NCBI RefSeq assembly: GCF_014189455.1 | Contig: NZ_CP050296.1 | Coordinates: 2,538,001 to 2,602,000, forward strand | Source of the DNA: Mesorhizobium huakuii | GTDB taxonomy: Bacteria > Pseudomonadota > Alphaproteobacteria > Rhizobiales > Rhizobiaceae | DNA: 64,000 nt | Direction: 5' to 3' | Part shown: positions 36,552 through 44,224 of the stretch, in pieces | How positions within the stretch are numbered: position 1 is the stretch's first letter | How the letters are laid out: every line of letters starts with the position of its first letter | The notes under the pieces: generated by a model | The model's input: only the letters and a program-made list of their open reading frames with translations | Database searches by the model: none | What the model was told of the DNA's origin: nothing | Program-made: the position numbers and the translations under genes

Positions 36552-36743
36552 CCTGAAATCACCGCGTGACGCTCGCCGTCCTCTGTCCAAGGAATTTAGA
36601 AAGTCGGCCAGGTCGATAGCCTGCAGAAGCGACATTCCTTCTAGCGCCAGCGCGCCGCGCTCATACGGAAGGCCCGTGAATACGTCGACGACAGCCCACG
36701 ATCCGTCGTGTTCTTCTTTGATATCGTAGCGCCGCGTGGCCAT
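36546..36743 (-). CDS. Small hypothetical protein
   Basis: 65 aa, MATRRYDIKEEHDGSWAVVD then a helix with LLQAIDLADFLNSLD. A strand-rich N-terminus and helical end, typical of short rhizobial island proteins. No RBS seen. Confidence 0.55.
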   Translation of the reverse strand: MATRRYDIKEEHDGSWAVVDVFTGLPYERGALALEGMSLLQAIDLADFLNSLDRGRRASRGDFRR

Positions 36744-36767
36744 CGGGCAAGGCTAGCACGCACGCGG

Positions 36768-37011
36768 TTAGGTTCCGATATGCTTTTGCGCAGGTCCCGT
36801 GAGGTTCCATCGAATGAACGGAGCATCCCTGCCGGTGACCACGACGATCGATTTCAACAGCGCTTCGTGGGCGGACTGAAGGGCACGGTAATGAGCGCTG
36901 CTTGGCGACAGCAGCGGTTGTACGATGCTTTTGTGTAGCGCCTCCGCAGCCACCAGGAAAGCGGTCAATCTCTTCTTGAGAGAGTTCCTTTGAAAGTTTC
37001 GTCCTAGCCAT
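36768..37011 (-). pseudogene. Small hypothetical gene, frameshifted, copy 1
   Basis: Starts MARTKLSKELSQEEIDRF (ATG 37011, AAAGGTG upstream); the expected helix continues one frame over as LVAAEALHKSIVQ and ends VVVTGRDAPFIRWNLTG. One extra C near 36960 explains the shift. A relic with the same ending (ITGDDAPFIRWNGTG) is at 44055-44165. Confidence 0.5.
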
Positions 37012-37076
37012 CGCGACACCTTTTGAGAGTCGCCCCACCCAAGGACAATATTCCTACTGCTGCACTGCCAGTCAAT

Positions 37077-37110
37077 AAAAAAGCCCGCCGCCGAGGGTAT
37101 GGCGTCGGGC
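37077..37110 (-). terminator. Rho-independent terminator
   Basis: On the minus strand GCCCGACGCC loops to GGCGGCGGGC and is followed by TTTTTT. It should end the DUF982-DUF768-DUF768 transcript coming from 38.2 kb. Confidence 0.8.
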
Positions 37111-37258
37111 TAAAGCGTAGGGACAGGGCCATGGAGATGGCCACATGGCGATGATGCGCTTGGGCCGTGAGCGAGACCTTAATTACACCCTGACAGTTTT
37201 ATGGGGTGCGTCGAATCTGTGCATAAACCATCACATGTCGGAACGGACTGGGAACGAG

Positions 37259-37465
37259 TCAACCCGTTCGGCTGCCGTCGCGTCGATGTAACGCCTCGAA
37301 GATGACTTCGAAAACGCTCCAGACCTCTTCATTGATCTCGTCAGGCTTGATCCCTGCTTCCTGGGCGGCTTTCATCATTTGATCTGCCAAGTCGCTGGCG
37401 GCGATTGGGTCGCCTGTGCTGGCAATCGGCAAATGTTCCGCCACCCAATTGTTGAGGAAGTCCAT
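37259..37465 (-). CDS. DUF768-family small protein
   Basis: 68 aa, MDFLNNWVAEHLPIASTGDP ... ASDLADQMMKAAQEAGI. A diverged member lacking the STRG start of its neighbour. Follows the other DUF768 gene by 12 bp in the same transcript. Confidence 0.72.
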   Translation of the reverse strand: MDFLNNWVAEHLPIASTGDPIAASDLADQMMKAAQEAGIKPDEINEEVWSVFEVIFEALHRRDGSRTG

Positions 37466-37477
37466 CCCAACGGGCGC

Positions 37478-37699
37478 TCATTCGGGCAGTCCCGGGTCGT
37501 AGTGCACGATAGCATCGAGGATCGTGCGGTAGAGGCTGTCGACTTCCTCGTCTATCTCTATGCGCTTGATACCGATCGCTCCGGCGTCGGCCAACAGCTG
37601 GTTGGTAAGCTCGTCAACCGAGATGACATCTGCCTTCGTCGTCTCGGGGACGTTGTTGGCAAGCCATTTGTCGAGGAAGTCTACGCCGCGCGTGCTCAT
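37478..37699 (-). CDS. DUF768-family protein (intact)
   Basis: 73 aa, MSTRGVDFLDKWLANNVPET then ISVDELTNQLLADAGAIGI. The canonical rhizobial DUF768 layout; five bases separate it from the DUF982 gene. Confidence 0.82.
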   Translation of the reverse strand: MSTRGVDFLDKWLANNVPETTKADVISVDELTNQLLADAGAIGIKRIEIDEEVDSLYRTILDAIVHYDPGLPE

Positions 37700-37704
37700 T
37701 TGGC

Positions 37705-38232
37705 CTAATGTTGCCCCTTCAATAGCCTGGCCTCGCGGAGCAAGGACGAACGGTCGGTGCCAACCACGTTGATGAGTTCTCTGGCCTGCGCCTCGGTAAT
37801 TCCCGTCTCGCGCGCGAGGAACCGGACAAGAAAGGCCTCCTCTTCTTCCATCCTCGCCCGGTTCTTCCGCTTACCGTTTCCAGCTAAGTTTAGATTTGAT
37901 GGAGTTCTACGCGTTGCCTGTGGCTTTGGTTCAGATTGCAAGACCACCATGCCGGCTTCTTGTACCGCAGCGAGAAAGGCCTGGCGGGCCATTTCGATCT
38001 CTTCTGAGGTATTGATCTGACCTGTACAGGCTTGCAGCGCAGCTCGGTAGAGCGACCCGTGCTCGGCGGGCCATCGCTCCATCATAAAAATCGCCGCCTC
38101 AGACACGCTGACGATTGTGCGATACGCGCCCGGCGTCGCCGCCTCAATGATCACGGGTTCCCCAAAGAACGGATCGCGCATGCCTTGGCCCTCGATGTCC
38201 AAGCGAACGAAGGAAACGACAACTCGTTCCAT
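37705..38232 (-). CDS. DUF982 protein with DUF3606-like C-terminus
   Basis: 175 aa. Residues about 20-100 match DUF982 (PGAYRTIVSVSEAAIFMMERWP then YRAALQAC). After a basic linker (GNGKRKNRARMEEEE), the last 45 residues (FLARETGITEAQARELINVVG) resemble DUF3606. The fusion is unusual: DUF982 proteins are normally about 80-100 aa. First gene of a three-gene transcript with two DUF768 genes. Confidence 0.72.
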   Translation of the reverse strand: MERVVVSFVRLDIEGQGMRDPFFGEPVIIEAATPGAYRTIVSVSEAAIFMMERWPAEHGSLYRAALQACTGQINTSEEIEMARQAFLAAVQEAGMVVLQSEPKPQATRRTPSNLNLAGNGKRKNRARMEEEEAFLVRFLARETGITEAQARELINVVGTDRSSLLREARLLKGQH

Positions 38233-38583
38233 CCACGCCGCGCGTGCTCACGTTTCGTCCTCCTTCAGAACCGGGCACCCCGAGCCTGAGGGCAAAAGAC
38301 TGCGAGAAGTTGTGGCCCAGTACGGTCCTGCCCTGATGCAACCGTAGGGCCGGAGTTTTCATAAAATTGCTGCGCTATCAAAATATTGCGCAAATGCGTG
38401 AAGCTCGGCGCTTTCGCTTAACCGGTGACGACCACCCTCTGCCCGCCGGATCCTTCTTGGGATCGAGCGAAAGCCTTTGGCGCGCGTAGCCGAGATCAGC
38501 GCTGAAACCCGAGGCGGAGTGTTCTAATGTTGCTGAGCTTTTACAAAATTGCTCAAATCGCGCTGGGCACCAAGGAAGTGATG
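38233..38583. other. Gap containing the dispersed repeat
   Basis: The intergenic stretch is mostly the 38367-38556 repeat; no gene is supported. Confidence 0.5.
38367..38556 (-). repeat. Dispersed repeat, most complete copy
   Basis: Inverted relative to 24996-25140. Both ends carry a 27-bp hairpin in the same orientation: TTGCTGCGCTATCAAAATAT... (38367-38393) and TTGCTGAGCTTTTACAAAAT... (38530-38556). The inner core is nearly identical to copy 1. Partial end copies lie by both intact DUF2188 genes. Confidence 0.65.
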
Positions 38584-38850
38584 ATGGCATCCAACAGCAC
38601 GATCGACGACCAATTGCAGGACACCAAGGTGGGGATTGCGATCCTGGTCACCTGTCTAATTCAAGAGATCAGCACAACCGATCCCGAATTCACGGACCGC
38701 GTTCTGGAACGCTTCCAGCGGGCCTATAGCGCGGTACAGGACGACGACACCAATACCTCGGACCGCCTCGACCTTCTCAACTGGGTCCGTGAATTGCTCA
38801 CAGGTTCGAGTCAAACCAGCGGTCAAGGAAAGCCGTTCTTGGCGGACTAG
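38584..38850 (+). CDS. Small helical hypothetical protein
   Basis: 88 aa: DTKVGIAILVTCLIQEISTTDPEFTDRVLERFQRAYSAV. The ATG at 38584 fits AAGGAAG spacing better than the adjacent ATG. The gene begins just after the dispersed repeat, which may carry its promoter. Confidence 0.6.
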   Translation: MASNSTIDDQLQDTKVGIAILVTCLIQEISTTDPEFTDRVLERFQRAYSAVQDDDTNTSDRLDLLNWVRELLTGSSQTSGQGKPFLAD

Positions 38851-38883
38851 CCCTTACCCTTGCGCCGGAGGTGCCAGCATCCT

Positions 38884-39147
38884 TCAATAAATCTGCACGC
38901 CAAGCCGTTCGTTCCTTCTCCACCGCACCACGGCACGATATTCGACACCATCTGCATGGACGTGCAGGACGAACCGCTCGGGAGCAACCACGCCCGGCTC
39001 CACTCGTAGCTCCGCACCATGGGCGTGCTGATTTCTGACGGAGCAAGCGATGTTCACATCTTCGGTGATGATGGCCCCATCTTTTAGAACAGCCGTCCGG
39101 AGATGCGAGCGTCGTTCAATTGGTGAATCATCCGGATTGCCGCTCAT
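38884..39147 (-). CDS. PilZ-domain protein
   Basis: 87 aa single PilZ domain: RRSHLR near the N-terminus and VRWRRNERLGVQI at the C-terminus. The RxxxR motif needed for c-di-GMP binding is present as RRSHLR, but the second D/NxSxxG motif is not obvious (CSVRNQHAHGAEL), so ligand binding is uncertain. Five bases downstream begins the ligase stop region, so the two genes are probably co-transcribed. Confidence 0.75.
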   Translation of the reverse strand: MSGNPDDSPIERRSHLRTAVLKDGAIITEDVNIACSVRNQHAHGAELRVEPGVVAPERFVLHVHADGVEYRAVVRWRRNERLGVQIY

Positions 39148-39151
39148 CTTA

Positions 39152-40009
39152 TCATTCCTCGCGAAAATCCTGCAACGAAGCGTGCCGCAAATCCTCCTCG
39201 CCGCGCAAGTGCTTCACGCGGCCGATGATGCCCGGCTTGACCCATTGCGTCGCCGGCCGCTTCATCCCCTTCGGCGCTGAGCCGGCGTGCTCCTGGACGC
39301 GCTGCCATAGCCGTTCGCGGATCGCGCGGCTGGGATTGATGAAGGCCGAACCGACATAGCGGCCGGTCACCCGATCCGCCATCAAGGCGAAGGCAGGCTT
39401 TCCCGCCTCGCGTTCGACGCCGAGCAGATCATACTCATCAACGGAATAGCATTTCGCCTTCAACCAGTTCGTCGACGGGCCGCTGCGGTATTTGCTGCCG
39501 CGCCGCTTCGATACCATTCCTTCAAGGCCGGCTTTGTCGAGCAGATGAAAGATCGCCTTGGCTTCGCCGGGCAGAGGCTCGCTGAACTGGATGCGGCCGC
39601 CGGGCTCGATCATGTTGGCCAGGATCTCGCGCCGCTCCTCGAGCGCCATGTCGCGCAGATCGTGGCCATTGAGATGCAGCAGGTCGAAGGCGACGAAATA
39701 CAGGTCATGCTGCCGCCGCGTGATCGCCTTGCGCAATTCGCCGAAGTCGGACAGGCCGGCTTCGTTCAGCACGATGATCTCACCGTCGACGATGGCGCTT
39801 TCGGCGCCGAGGGTCTTCGCCTCCTGCACCAGGTCGCGATATTTGGCCGTCCAGTCGTGGCCGTTGCGCGTGTAGATGCGTGTCCCCTCTTCGTCGATGA
39901 TCATTTGCGAGCGATATCCGTCGAACTTGACCTCGTGAATCCAGCCGTCACCTTCGGGAGGCTGCTCAACAAGGGTCGGCATCAACGGCGCGACGAACTT
40001 CAAACGCAT
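39152..40009 (-). CDS. ATP-dependent DNA ligase
   Basis: 285 aa. Contains the nucleotidyltransferase motifs: motif I EVKFDGYR (catalytic Lys28), DGEIIVLNEAG, the GLEGMVSKRR motif IV-like region, and WLKAKC motif V, followed by an OB-fold domain. It corresponds to the ligase module of LigD/LigC without polymerase, nuclease or Ku partner in this window. It may repair nicks during element transfer or serve the host in stationary phase. The strand and the PilZ neighbour suggest an operon. Confidence 0.92.
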   Translation of the reverse strand: MRLKFVAPLMPTLVEQPPEGDGWIHEVKFDGYRSQMIIDEEGTRIYTRNGHDWTAKYRDLVQEAKTLGAESAIVDGEIIVLNEAGLSDFGELRKAITRRQHDLYFVAFDLLHLNGHDLRDMALEERREILANMIEPGGRIQFSEPLPGEAKAIFHLLDKAGLEGMVSKRRGSKYRSGPSTNWLKAKCYSVDEYDLLGVEREAGKPAFALMADRVTGRYVGSAFINPSRAIRERLWQRVQEHAGSAPKGMKRPATQWVKPGIIGRVKHLRGEEDLRHASLQDFREE

Positions 40010-40136
40010 ATACGGAACTCACACAAGCCAAGCCATTAAATAAGCCTTTGCTAAAATAGTTCCGACATTGGAAATGCCCAGCGAAACAAATCGGCGTGGC
40101 GCACGTTGCGGTCGATGGCAGGCTGGGAGAACCACG

Positions 40137-40301
40137 ATGACTGACGACAAGAACAAGCTTGGCTATCAGGACCGAAGCCAAGTGAGCGGGGACCAGGAAT
40201 ACGAGGTCGGCTATTTCGCCAGCAAATTCGGCCTGTCTATCCCACAGGTCCGGGAGCTGATCGCAAAGCACGGCAATGATCGCGACACCATGGAGCGGTA
40301 A
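40137..40301 (+). CDS. DUF3606-family small protein
   Basis: 54 aa: DDKNKLGYQDRSQVSGDQEYEVGYFASKFG then a helix with HGND. The pattern D(x)LxxRxxVxxxxxYEVxY is typical of DUF3606, found in many rhizobia and often stress-linked. GGGAGAACCACG lies before the ATG. A relative is at 36365 and at the end of the DUF982 protein. Confidence 0.72.
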   Translation: MTDDKNKLGYQDRSQVSGDQEYEVGYFASKFGLSIPQVRELIAKHGNDRDTMER

Positions 40302-40327
40302 GCCAAAGCACTTAAGGACGGGTAGCC

Positions 40328-40543
40328 ATGCCGGTCTATCAGGTAGAAAAAATGTACGGTGACGAAGTTCTATCCTGCGAAAGTGTGGAGGACGAAAATC
40401 CCCCAAAGGCAGCCGAAAGGATCGCCGGTCGGCCCGTCTCACGTCGAGGCTTACAACCGTACTGGTATCGCGTCGTCGAGGAGCGTGAAGGGGCGATCTA
40501 CGAGTTTAGCGTGGCCGAAACACGGAAAGACTTTGCAAAATGA
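40328..40543 (+). CDS. Small hypothetical protein
   Basis: 71 aa; AAGGACGG before the ATG. Beta-rich with a YWYRVVEEREGAIYEFSVAE end. The stop overlaps the next start by 4 bp, so the two are coupled. Confidence 0.62.
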   Translation: MPVYQVEKMYGDEVLSCESVEDENPPKAAERIAGRPVSRRGLQPYWYRVVEEREGAIYEFSVAETRKDFAK

Positions 40544-40725
40544 CGAAGCTATCCGACCTTGGTCCGTCTATTCCTGGCAAGCGTCACGGCGGCGACCATC
40601 CCGACGAACAGGACAACTTCTATTCCTGTACAATCTGCGGCCAGATGGTCGACATGCGCGATCTGCGACAGGTCATTTGGCACGAACGGCCGAAGCACAA
40701 GCCGTTGATCGTGCTCGTTGATTAG
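40540..40725 (+). CDS. Small zinc-ribbon-like protein, copy 1
   Basis: 61 aa. Motifs FYSCTICGQMVDMRDLRQVIWHERPKHKP include CxxC and two late histidines (WHE, KHK), suggesting a small CCHH zinc site. Two damaged paralogues lie at 41099 and 43602. Coupled by ATGA to the preceding gene. Unknown function. Confidence 0.68.
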   Translation: MTKLSDLGPSIPGKRHGGDHPDEQDNFYSCTICGQMVDMRDLRQVIWHERPKHKPLIVLVD

Positions 40726-40772
40726 ACGCGGCCCTTAACAAAAAATAGCCCTCTCCATTCCATTAGGAGCAA

Positions 40773-41099
40773 ATGAAATGTTGGCCGGAACCTTCCGTCC
40801 GATCCGCTGTTCTGAAGAAAAGTCCGTGGAGCGGAGATGTCACTTTGCGACACCTGACGGCAGAGCAGTCGCGAGCAGCGCGCGCGTTATTAAACTGGTC
40901 CTGTGTGAGGCTAGGCGCCAAGTCCAACCTCAGCGAAGAAACGATTCGCCAGTTTGAGAACGGCCGCAGAATGCCGGGGCCGGGCAATCTAACACGCATC
41001 CGACAGGCATTGGAAGCAGCCGGTGTTGTATTTACCTCTGCTGAGCCATCGCTAACCAATCTCTCTGAAAGTGCGGCCAACGCACTCAAAGGCGGGTGA
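40773..41099 (+). CDS. XRE-family small regulator, copy 2
   Basis: Up to 108 aa; the HTH core LTAEQSRAARALLNWSCVRLG ... SEETIRQFENGRRMPGPGN is the compact rhizobial XRE type with the tail IRQALEAAGVVF. The true start may be a later TTG near 40852, since the first 25 residues lack family similarity. Its end overlaps the following frameshifted zinc-ribbon gene. Confidence 0.75.
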   Translation: MKCWPEPSVRSAVLKKSPWSGDVTLRHLTAEQSRAARALLNWSCVRLGAKSNLSEETIRQFENGRRMPGPGNLTRIRQALEAAGVVFTSAEPSLTNLSESAANALKGG

Positions 41100-41316
41100 T
41101 GACGAAGCTATCAGACCTTGGCCCGCCCATTCCCGGCAAGCGCCAGGGCAGCGCGCCGGGCCAAAAAGAGGCAATTTCTATTCCTGTCCCCACTGCGGAC
41201 AGTCGGTTGATCAGCGCGATTTGCGGCAGGTTCTCTATCATGAAGGGCCAGGGCACAAACCGCTGGACCCTGAAGACGGCGCTAAGATCATCATGTTCCC
41301 TGCCGTCTCAAGATAA
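41099..41316 (+). pseudogene. Small zinc-ribbon-like protein, copy 2, frameshifted
   Basis: Begins MTKLSDLGPPIPGKRQG as copy 1, then after about 22 codons (near 41165) the family sequence continues one frame over: NFYSCPHCGQSVDQRDLRQVLYHEGPGHKP to a stop at 41316. One missing base accounts for it. Confidence 0.65.
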
Positions 41317-41522
41317 CGATCTCAAGAAAACGACCGTCCGGAAATCAGCAATTCGGCCACCAGCCAAAAACCGATGGCCGTGAAAAGCAGGACTGCAAAG
41401 GCGCAGAGCAATAGCTTCATCGGCTTTCATCCCACCCCAACGGGCTGTCTATCCCTCACTCCTGTCATTAGCGGCGATAGGCGTCGGGCCGCACAAAACT
41501 AGTTGGCGGCCCTGTGTAATCT

Positions 41523-41771
41523 TTAGCCGCCATTGGCAGCCGGTGCCGGAGCTGCTGGCTTCGCAGGAGCTTCAGCCTTGGGCGCCTCGACTTTGGGCGC
41601 CTCAACCTTGGGCGCTTCAACCTTTACGTTGATGTCCTGTCCGCCACCACCGTGGACGTTGATAACGCCGGTGAATATCAACAAAACGACGATTGCTATG
41701 ATGGCGAGAACAATGGCGACCGCAGTGCCGCCGCCACCTCCCGAATTTACAACTGTAGGGCCGTCGGCCAT
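41523..41771 (-). CDS. Small membrane protein with VEAPK repeats
   Basis: 82 aa. After a Gly-run, one transmembrane helix (AVAIVLAIIAIVVLLIFTGV), then HGGGGQDINVK and four VEAPK/AEAP repeats with a Pro/Ala end that probably extends into the periplasm. GGAG precedes the ATG at 41771. Unknown. Confidence 0.65.
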   Translation of the reverse strand: MADGPTVVNSGGGGGTAVAIVLAIIAIVVLLIFTGVINVHGGGGQDINVKVEAPKVEAPKVEAPKAEAPAKPAAPAPAANGG

Positions 41772-41996
41772 GATTTTGCTCTCCAATTTCAGTTTATGAC
41801 GGTTGAGCAACGGCGCCCACGCATTTGCGTTCCGCTGTGAGGCTAAGGTCCGGGGAGCCCCCGACTGAAGTCCCTGTCCCGCAACGGAAGCCCGGCAAGC
41901 ACGTTACGACCGCACCCTTGGCGCCGCCCTTGGAGGACGGCGCGCGCCCTGTCATGGATGCGACTCTTAGTGGATTCCTTAGAAGCGAGGCAGGCA

Positions 41997-42233
41997 GTGA
42001 CCTTTGTCGACAGAACCACAGCCCATGACGGCGCAGGTCATGCCGCAAATGATAACAATACCCCTGCTCCAGATACCTCGTCGGTGCTGGGCCACGTCTT
42101 TTCTGCGGAGGACGACAAGATTGAGGATCTTGTCAGACGAACGGAGCGACTTGGCGTTGTCGTTGTAGTAGTCATGGCGATCGGCCTTGTTGTCGTGCCG
42201 GCTCTGTGTGTTGCACTGACCCTCGGGATATAG
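41997..42233 (+). CDS. Small single-pass membrane protein
   Basis: 78 aa from GTG with AGGCAGG upstream. Charged cytosolic part (HVFSAEDDKIEDLVRRTERLG) and a C-terminal transmembrane helix (VVVVVVMAIGLVVVPALCVALTLG). Start uncertain. Confidence 0.5.
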   Translation: MTFVDRTTAHDGAGHAANDNNTPAPDTSSVLGHVFSAEDDKIEDLVRRTERLGVVVVVVMAIGLVVVPALCVALTLGI

Positions 42234-42451
42234 CGTGGACTAGAACGTCAAGAATTTAACTTCCTTCACCGCCGCGCAGCATGCGCCAAATGTCTGTCCA
42301 GTAGGCGGTGACCAGCGACCCCGGAGCGGCGGCGGCCATGCCAGTGACGCCCAGGGCGCCAAGCCCTCTGAACGGGGGCAAGCTTGAAGAGAGGTCACAG
42401 CCGTGGTTTGCTAATTAAGCAATGTCCCACGCGTGTTCGGTGGGAGATCCG

Positions 42452-42648
42452 ATGGCGGGTGCGAAGTATTACGTCTTCAAGGAAGGTGATCGCTGGAACG
42501 TCCGCTACGACGGGAAGGAATACCCGTACGATTCCAAAAGCGATGATGTGTTGGCAAGGCTCCGAGAATTGCCGCCTCACATGGTTATGAAGCCGAGGTC
42601 TTGACCCAGGGCATCGACTTGAAGTGGCGAATGGAGTGGGCGAGCTAG
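42452..42648 (+). pseudogene. DUF2188-like protein, copy 3, frameshifted
   Basis: Begins MAGAKYYVFKEGDRWNVRYDGKE with GGGAGAT upstream; after KSDDVLARLRELP the reading runs out of frame, while the neighbouring frame resumes with HGYEAEVLTQGIDLKWRMEW. The shift near 42570-42590 shortens the helix seen in copies 1 and 2. Confidence 0.7.
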
Positions 42649-42768
42649 CACGCGGCCGATCGCCTACACCGTTCTTTAACCATGCGGCTAAGGTAAACAT
42701 TTTATGGAGAACTCATCCGGTTGCAGGGGGTTGTAGGCGGGTCTGCAACAAAGAGGACCAGCCCAGCC

Positions 42769-42909
42769 ATGCACCGTCTACCTATCGCGACCGCCCTTCT
42801 GATCTCCTTCGCGACGGCCTACGGTCTATGCGTCTGGGCATCCTCTGCCCATCACATTGACCTGTTTCAGGCCCAGGCGTCACCGTTGGAAATACGCGGG
42901 TTTGAATAG
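42769..42909 (+). CDS. Small membrane or secreted peptide
   Basis: 46 aa: a hydrophobic N-terminus (PIATALLISFATAYGLCVWASS) and a short polar tail. GAGGAC lies upstream at slightly long spacing. Weak evidence. Confidence 0.4.
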   Translation: MHRLPIATALLISFATAYGLCVWASSAHHIDLFQAQASPLEIRGFE

Positions 42910-42987
42910 CTGACCACGATCACAAACGCTGCGGAACTGGTTGTCCGTAGGAGCGTTCCTCTGCGGGCCTAAAACCGGAGAGTGACT

Positions 42988-43218
42988 ATGGATGACGACC
43001 TGCGCCTGAAACTCAAGGAATTGAGCGCGAGCATGCAAAGCAGGGCGAACGAACTAGCGTTGCCCGGTGGGAACACTGATATTTCCGCGCTGATGTCCGG
43101 AATCGCAGTCACATTAGAGGCGCTTCTGGTGATCGCCGAAGAAACCCGAGTGCCCCGTTCTGGGCCGAGTTTAGAGCCGGGCATGGTCTCCGGGACAGTC
43201 GCCCCGGGTGGTGAATAA
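42988..43218 (+). CDS. Small hypothetical protein
   Basis: 76 aa; GGAGAGTGACT before the ATG at 42988. A helical N-terminus (DLRLKLKELSASMQSRANEL) and a second helix (SGIAVTLEALLVIAEE). Unknown. Confidence 0.55.
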   Translation: MDDDLRLKLKELSASMQSRANELALPGGNTDISALMSGIAVTLEALLVIAEETRVPRSGPSLEPGMVSGTVAPGGE

Positions 43219-43266
43219 TGGTCCCCCGCCACGGCATAAGCACCTTCGCCTTACGGATAAGCGAAT

Positions 43267-43563
43267 TTAACGCTTGTGCTCGGGAGGCTGGAGCAGAGCG
43301 CCACCATATTGCGTCCATAGATGTTCGCAGTCCCAGACCCTCAAGCTAGGCGTTCCAGGTTCCCCGTACACGACCATTGCGCCGCGAACATCGTAGCCAA
43401 GCACGGATGCGTTGGCGACGAACTGGATGGCCCGCCCCAAGCTGATGGCGCTGATCCGGGTTTCGGTTTTACTGGTGAGATCGATCACGCCGAAGATTTC
43501 CGCATCCGCTCCTCTGCCGGCCAACACAGCCGTCGATAACGCGTCGTCCAAGGCAAGAAGCAT
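43267..43563 (-). CDS. Hypothetical alpha/beta protein
   Basis: 98 aa: EIFGVIDLTSKTETRISAISLGRAIQF then VRGAMVVYGEPGTPSLRVWD. Coding-like composition and AGGGGGA upstream of the ATG. No family recognised. Confidence 0.55.
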   Translation of the reverse strand: MLLALDDALSTAVLAGRGADAEIFGVIDLTSKTETRISAISLGRAIQFVANASVLGYDVRGAMVVYGEPGTPSLRVWDCEHLWTQYGGALLQPPEHKR

Positions 43564-43601
43564 CGCGGAGTCCCCCTTAACCAGCCCCTACCTAACTTCA
43601 A

Positions 43602-43721
43602 TGCGCGAAATTTGTTCCGCGCAGGCAGGTCTTCTGGCACGAAGAGCCGGGGCATGATCCGCTGGAGCTGGCACCGGACGCCACGATTCTCAAATTCCCT
43701 GCGCGACGGCCGAGCAAATAA
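43602..43721 (+). pseudogene. Small zinc-ribbon-like protein, copy 3 (C-terminal relic)
   Basis: The frame gives RRQVFWHEEPGHDPLELAPD and ends KFPARRPSK, matching the back half of copies 1 and 2; the CxxC half is missing. Confidence 0.55.
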
Positions 43722-43750
43722 AAAAGCCCGCCGGCCGGAGCCAGCGGGCG
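43718..43750 (-). terminator. Rho-independent terminator behind the 29-aa peptide gene
   Basis: On the minus strand GCCCGCTGG pairs with CCGGCGGGC around CTCCGG, followed by TTTTTTATT. It lies 26 bp after the stop of the peptide gene. Confidence 0.8.
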
Positions 43751-43775
43751 CGTCAGATAGTCCGTCAGATTGTCG

Positions 43776-43865
43776 TTAGGCGACGGGTCTCGATGTCACT
43801 ACCTGCGCAGTGACCTCGGAAAGGCGCTCATGCTTGATGAGTGTCGGCTTCTCGTACTTCTTCAC
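43776..43865 (-). CDS. 29-aa peptide with lasso-precursor-like leader
   Basis: GTG start with AGGGG 7 nt upstream and a terminator just downstream, so it looks like a free-standing transcription unit. Residues 2-20 KKYEKPTLIKHERLSEVTA carry Tyr4, Pro7, Leu9 and Thr19 at the spacing of the lasso leader motif YxxPxLxxxGxxxxxT, with Glu13 where Gly is usual. Short peptides of this type are annotated in Mesorhizobium as putative RiPP precursors (recalled, not searched). The would-be core is nine residues, QVVTSRPVA; it starts with Gln, unlike most lasso cores. No lasso protease or cyclase lies in this window. Confidence 0.55.
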   Translation of the reverse strand: MKKYEKPTLIKHERLSEVTAQVVTSRPVA

Positions 43866-44054
43866 GATTATCCCCTGTGTTTCTCCCTCTGCACCAAGGT
43901 GCCTTCGGCCCATGACGGTTGTCAAGCTAACGCTAAAATTGCCGCCATCTTTCGGCAGCGGCCATGGTCTGGGTGCTAGGATCAGCCAGCATAGGTCAAC
44001 GAGCAACGAGCGGCGGAGGGGTTGGTTGCGAACCGAAGATCCGTGGCGGGTCAT

Positions 44055-44165
44055 CTAGGCGGCCGCGCCGGCCCCTGTCCCATTCCATCGGATGAACGGT
44101 GCATCGTCGCCGGTGATGTTACAGTCTTCAACAGCGCTTCGTGCGTCCGTTGGAGCGTGCGGGCA
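44055..44165 (-). pseudogene. Relic of the 36.8-kb gene family
   Basis: Encodes LQRTHEALLKTV in one frame and ITGDDAPFIRWNGTG in the next, matching the end of the gene at 36768-37011. Both copies are frameshifted; this one also lacks its N-terminus. Confidence 0.45.
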
Positions 44166-44224
44166 AGAATTCGCCTACACTATCGCCTGGCGAAAGAACT
44201 CGGCTTAAGCGTCCGACACGTATC

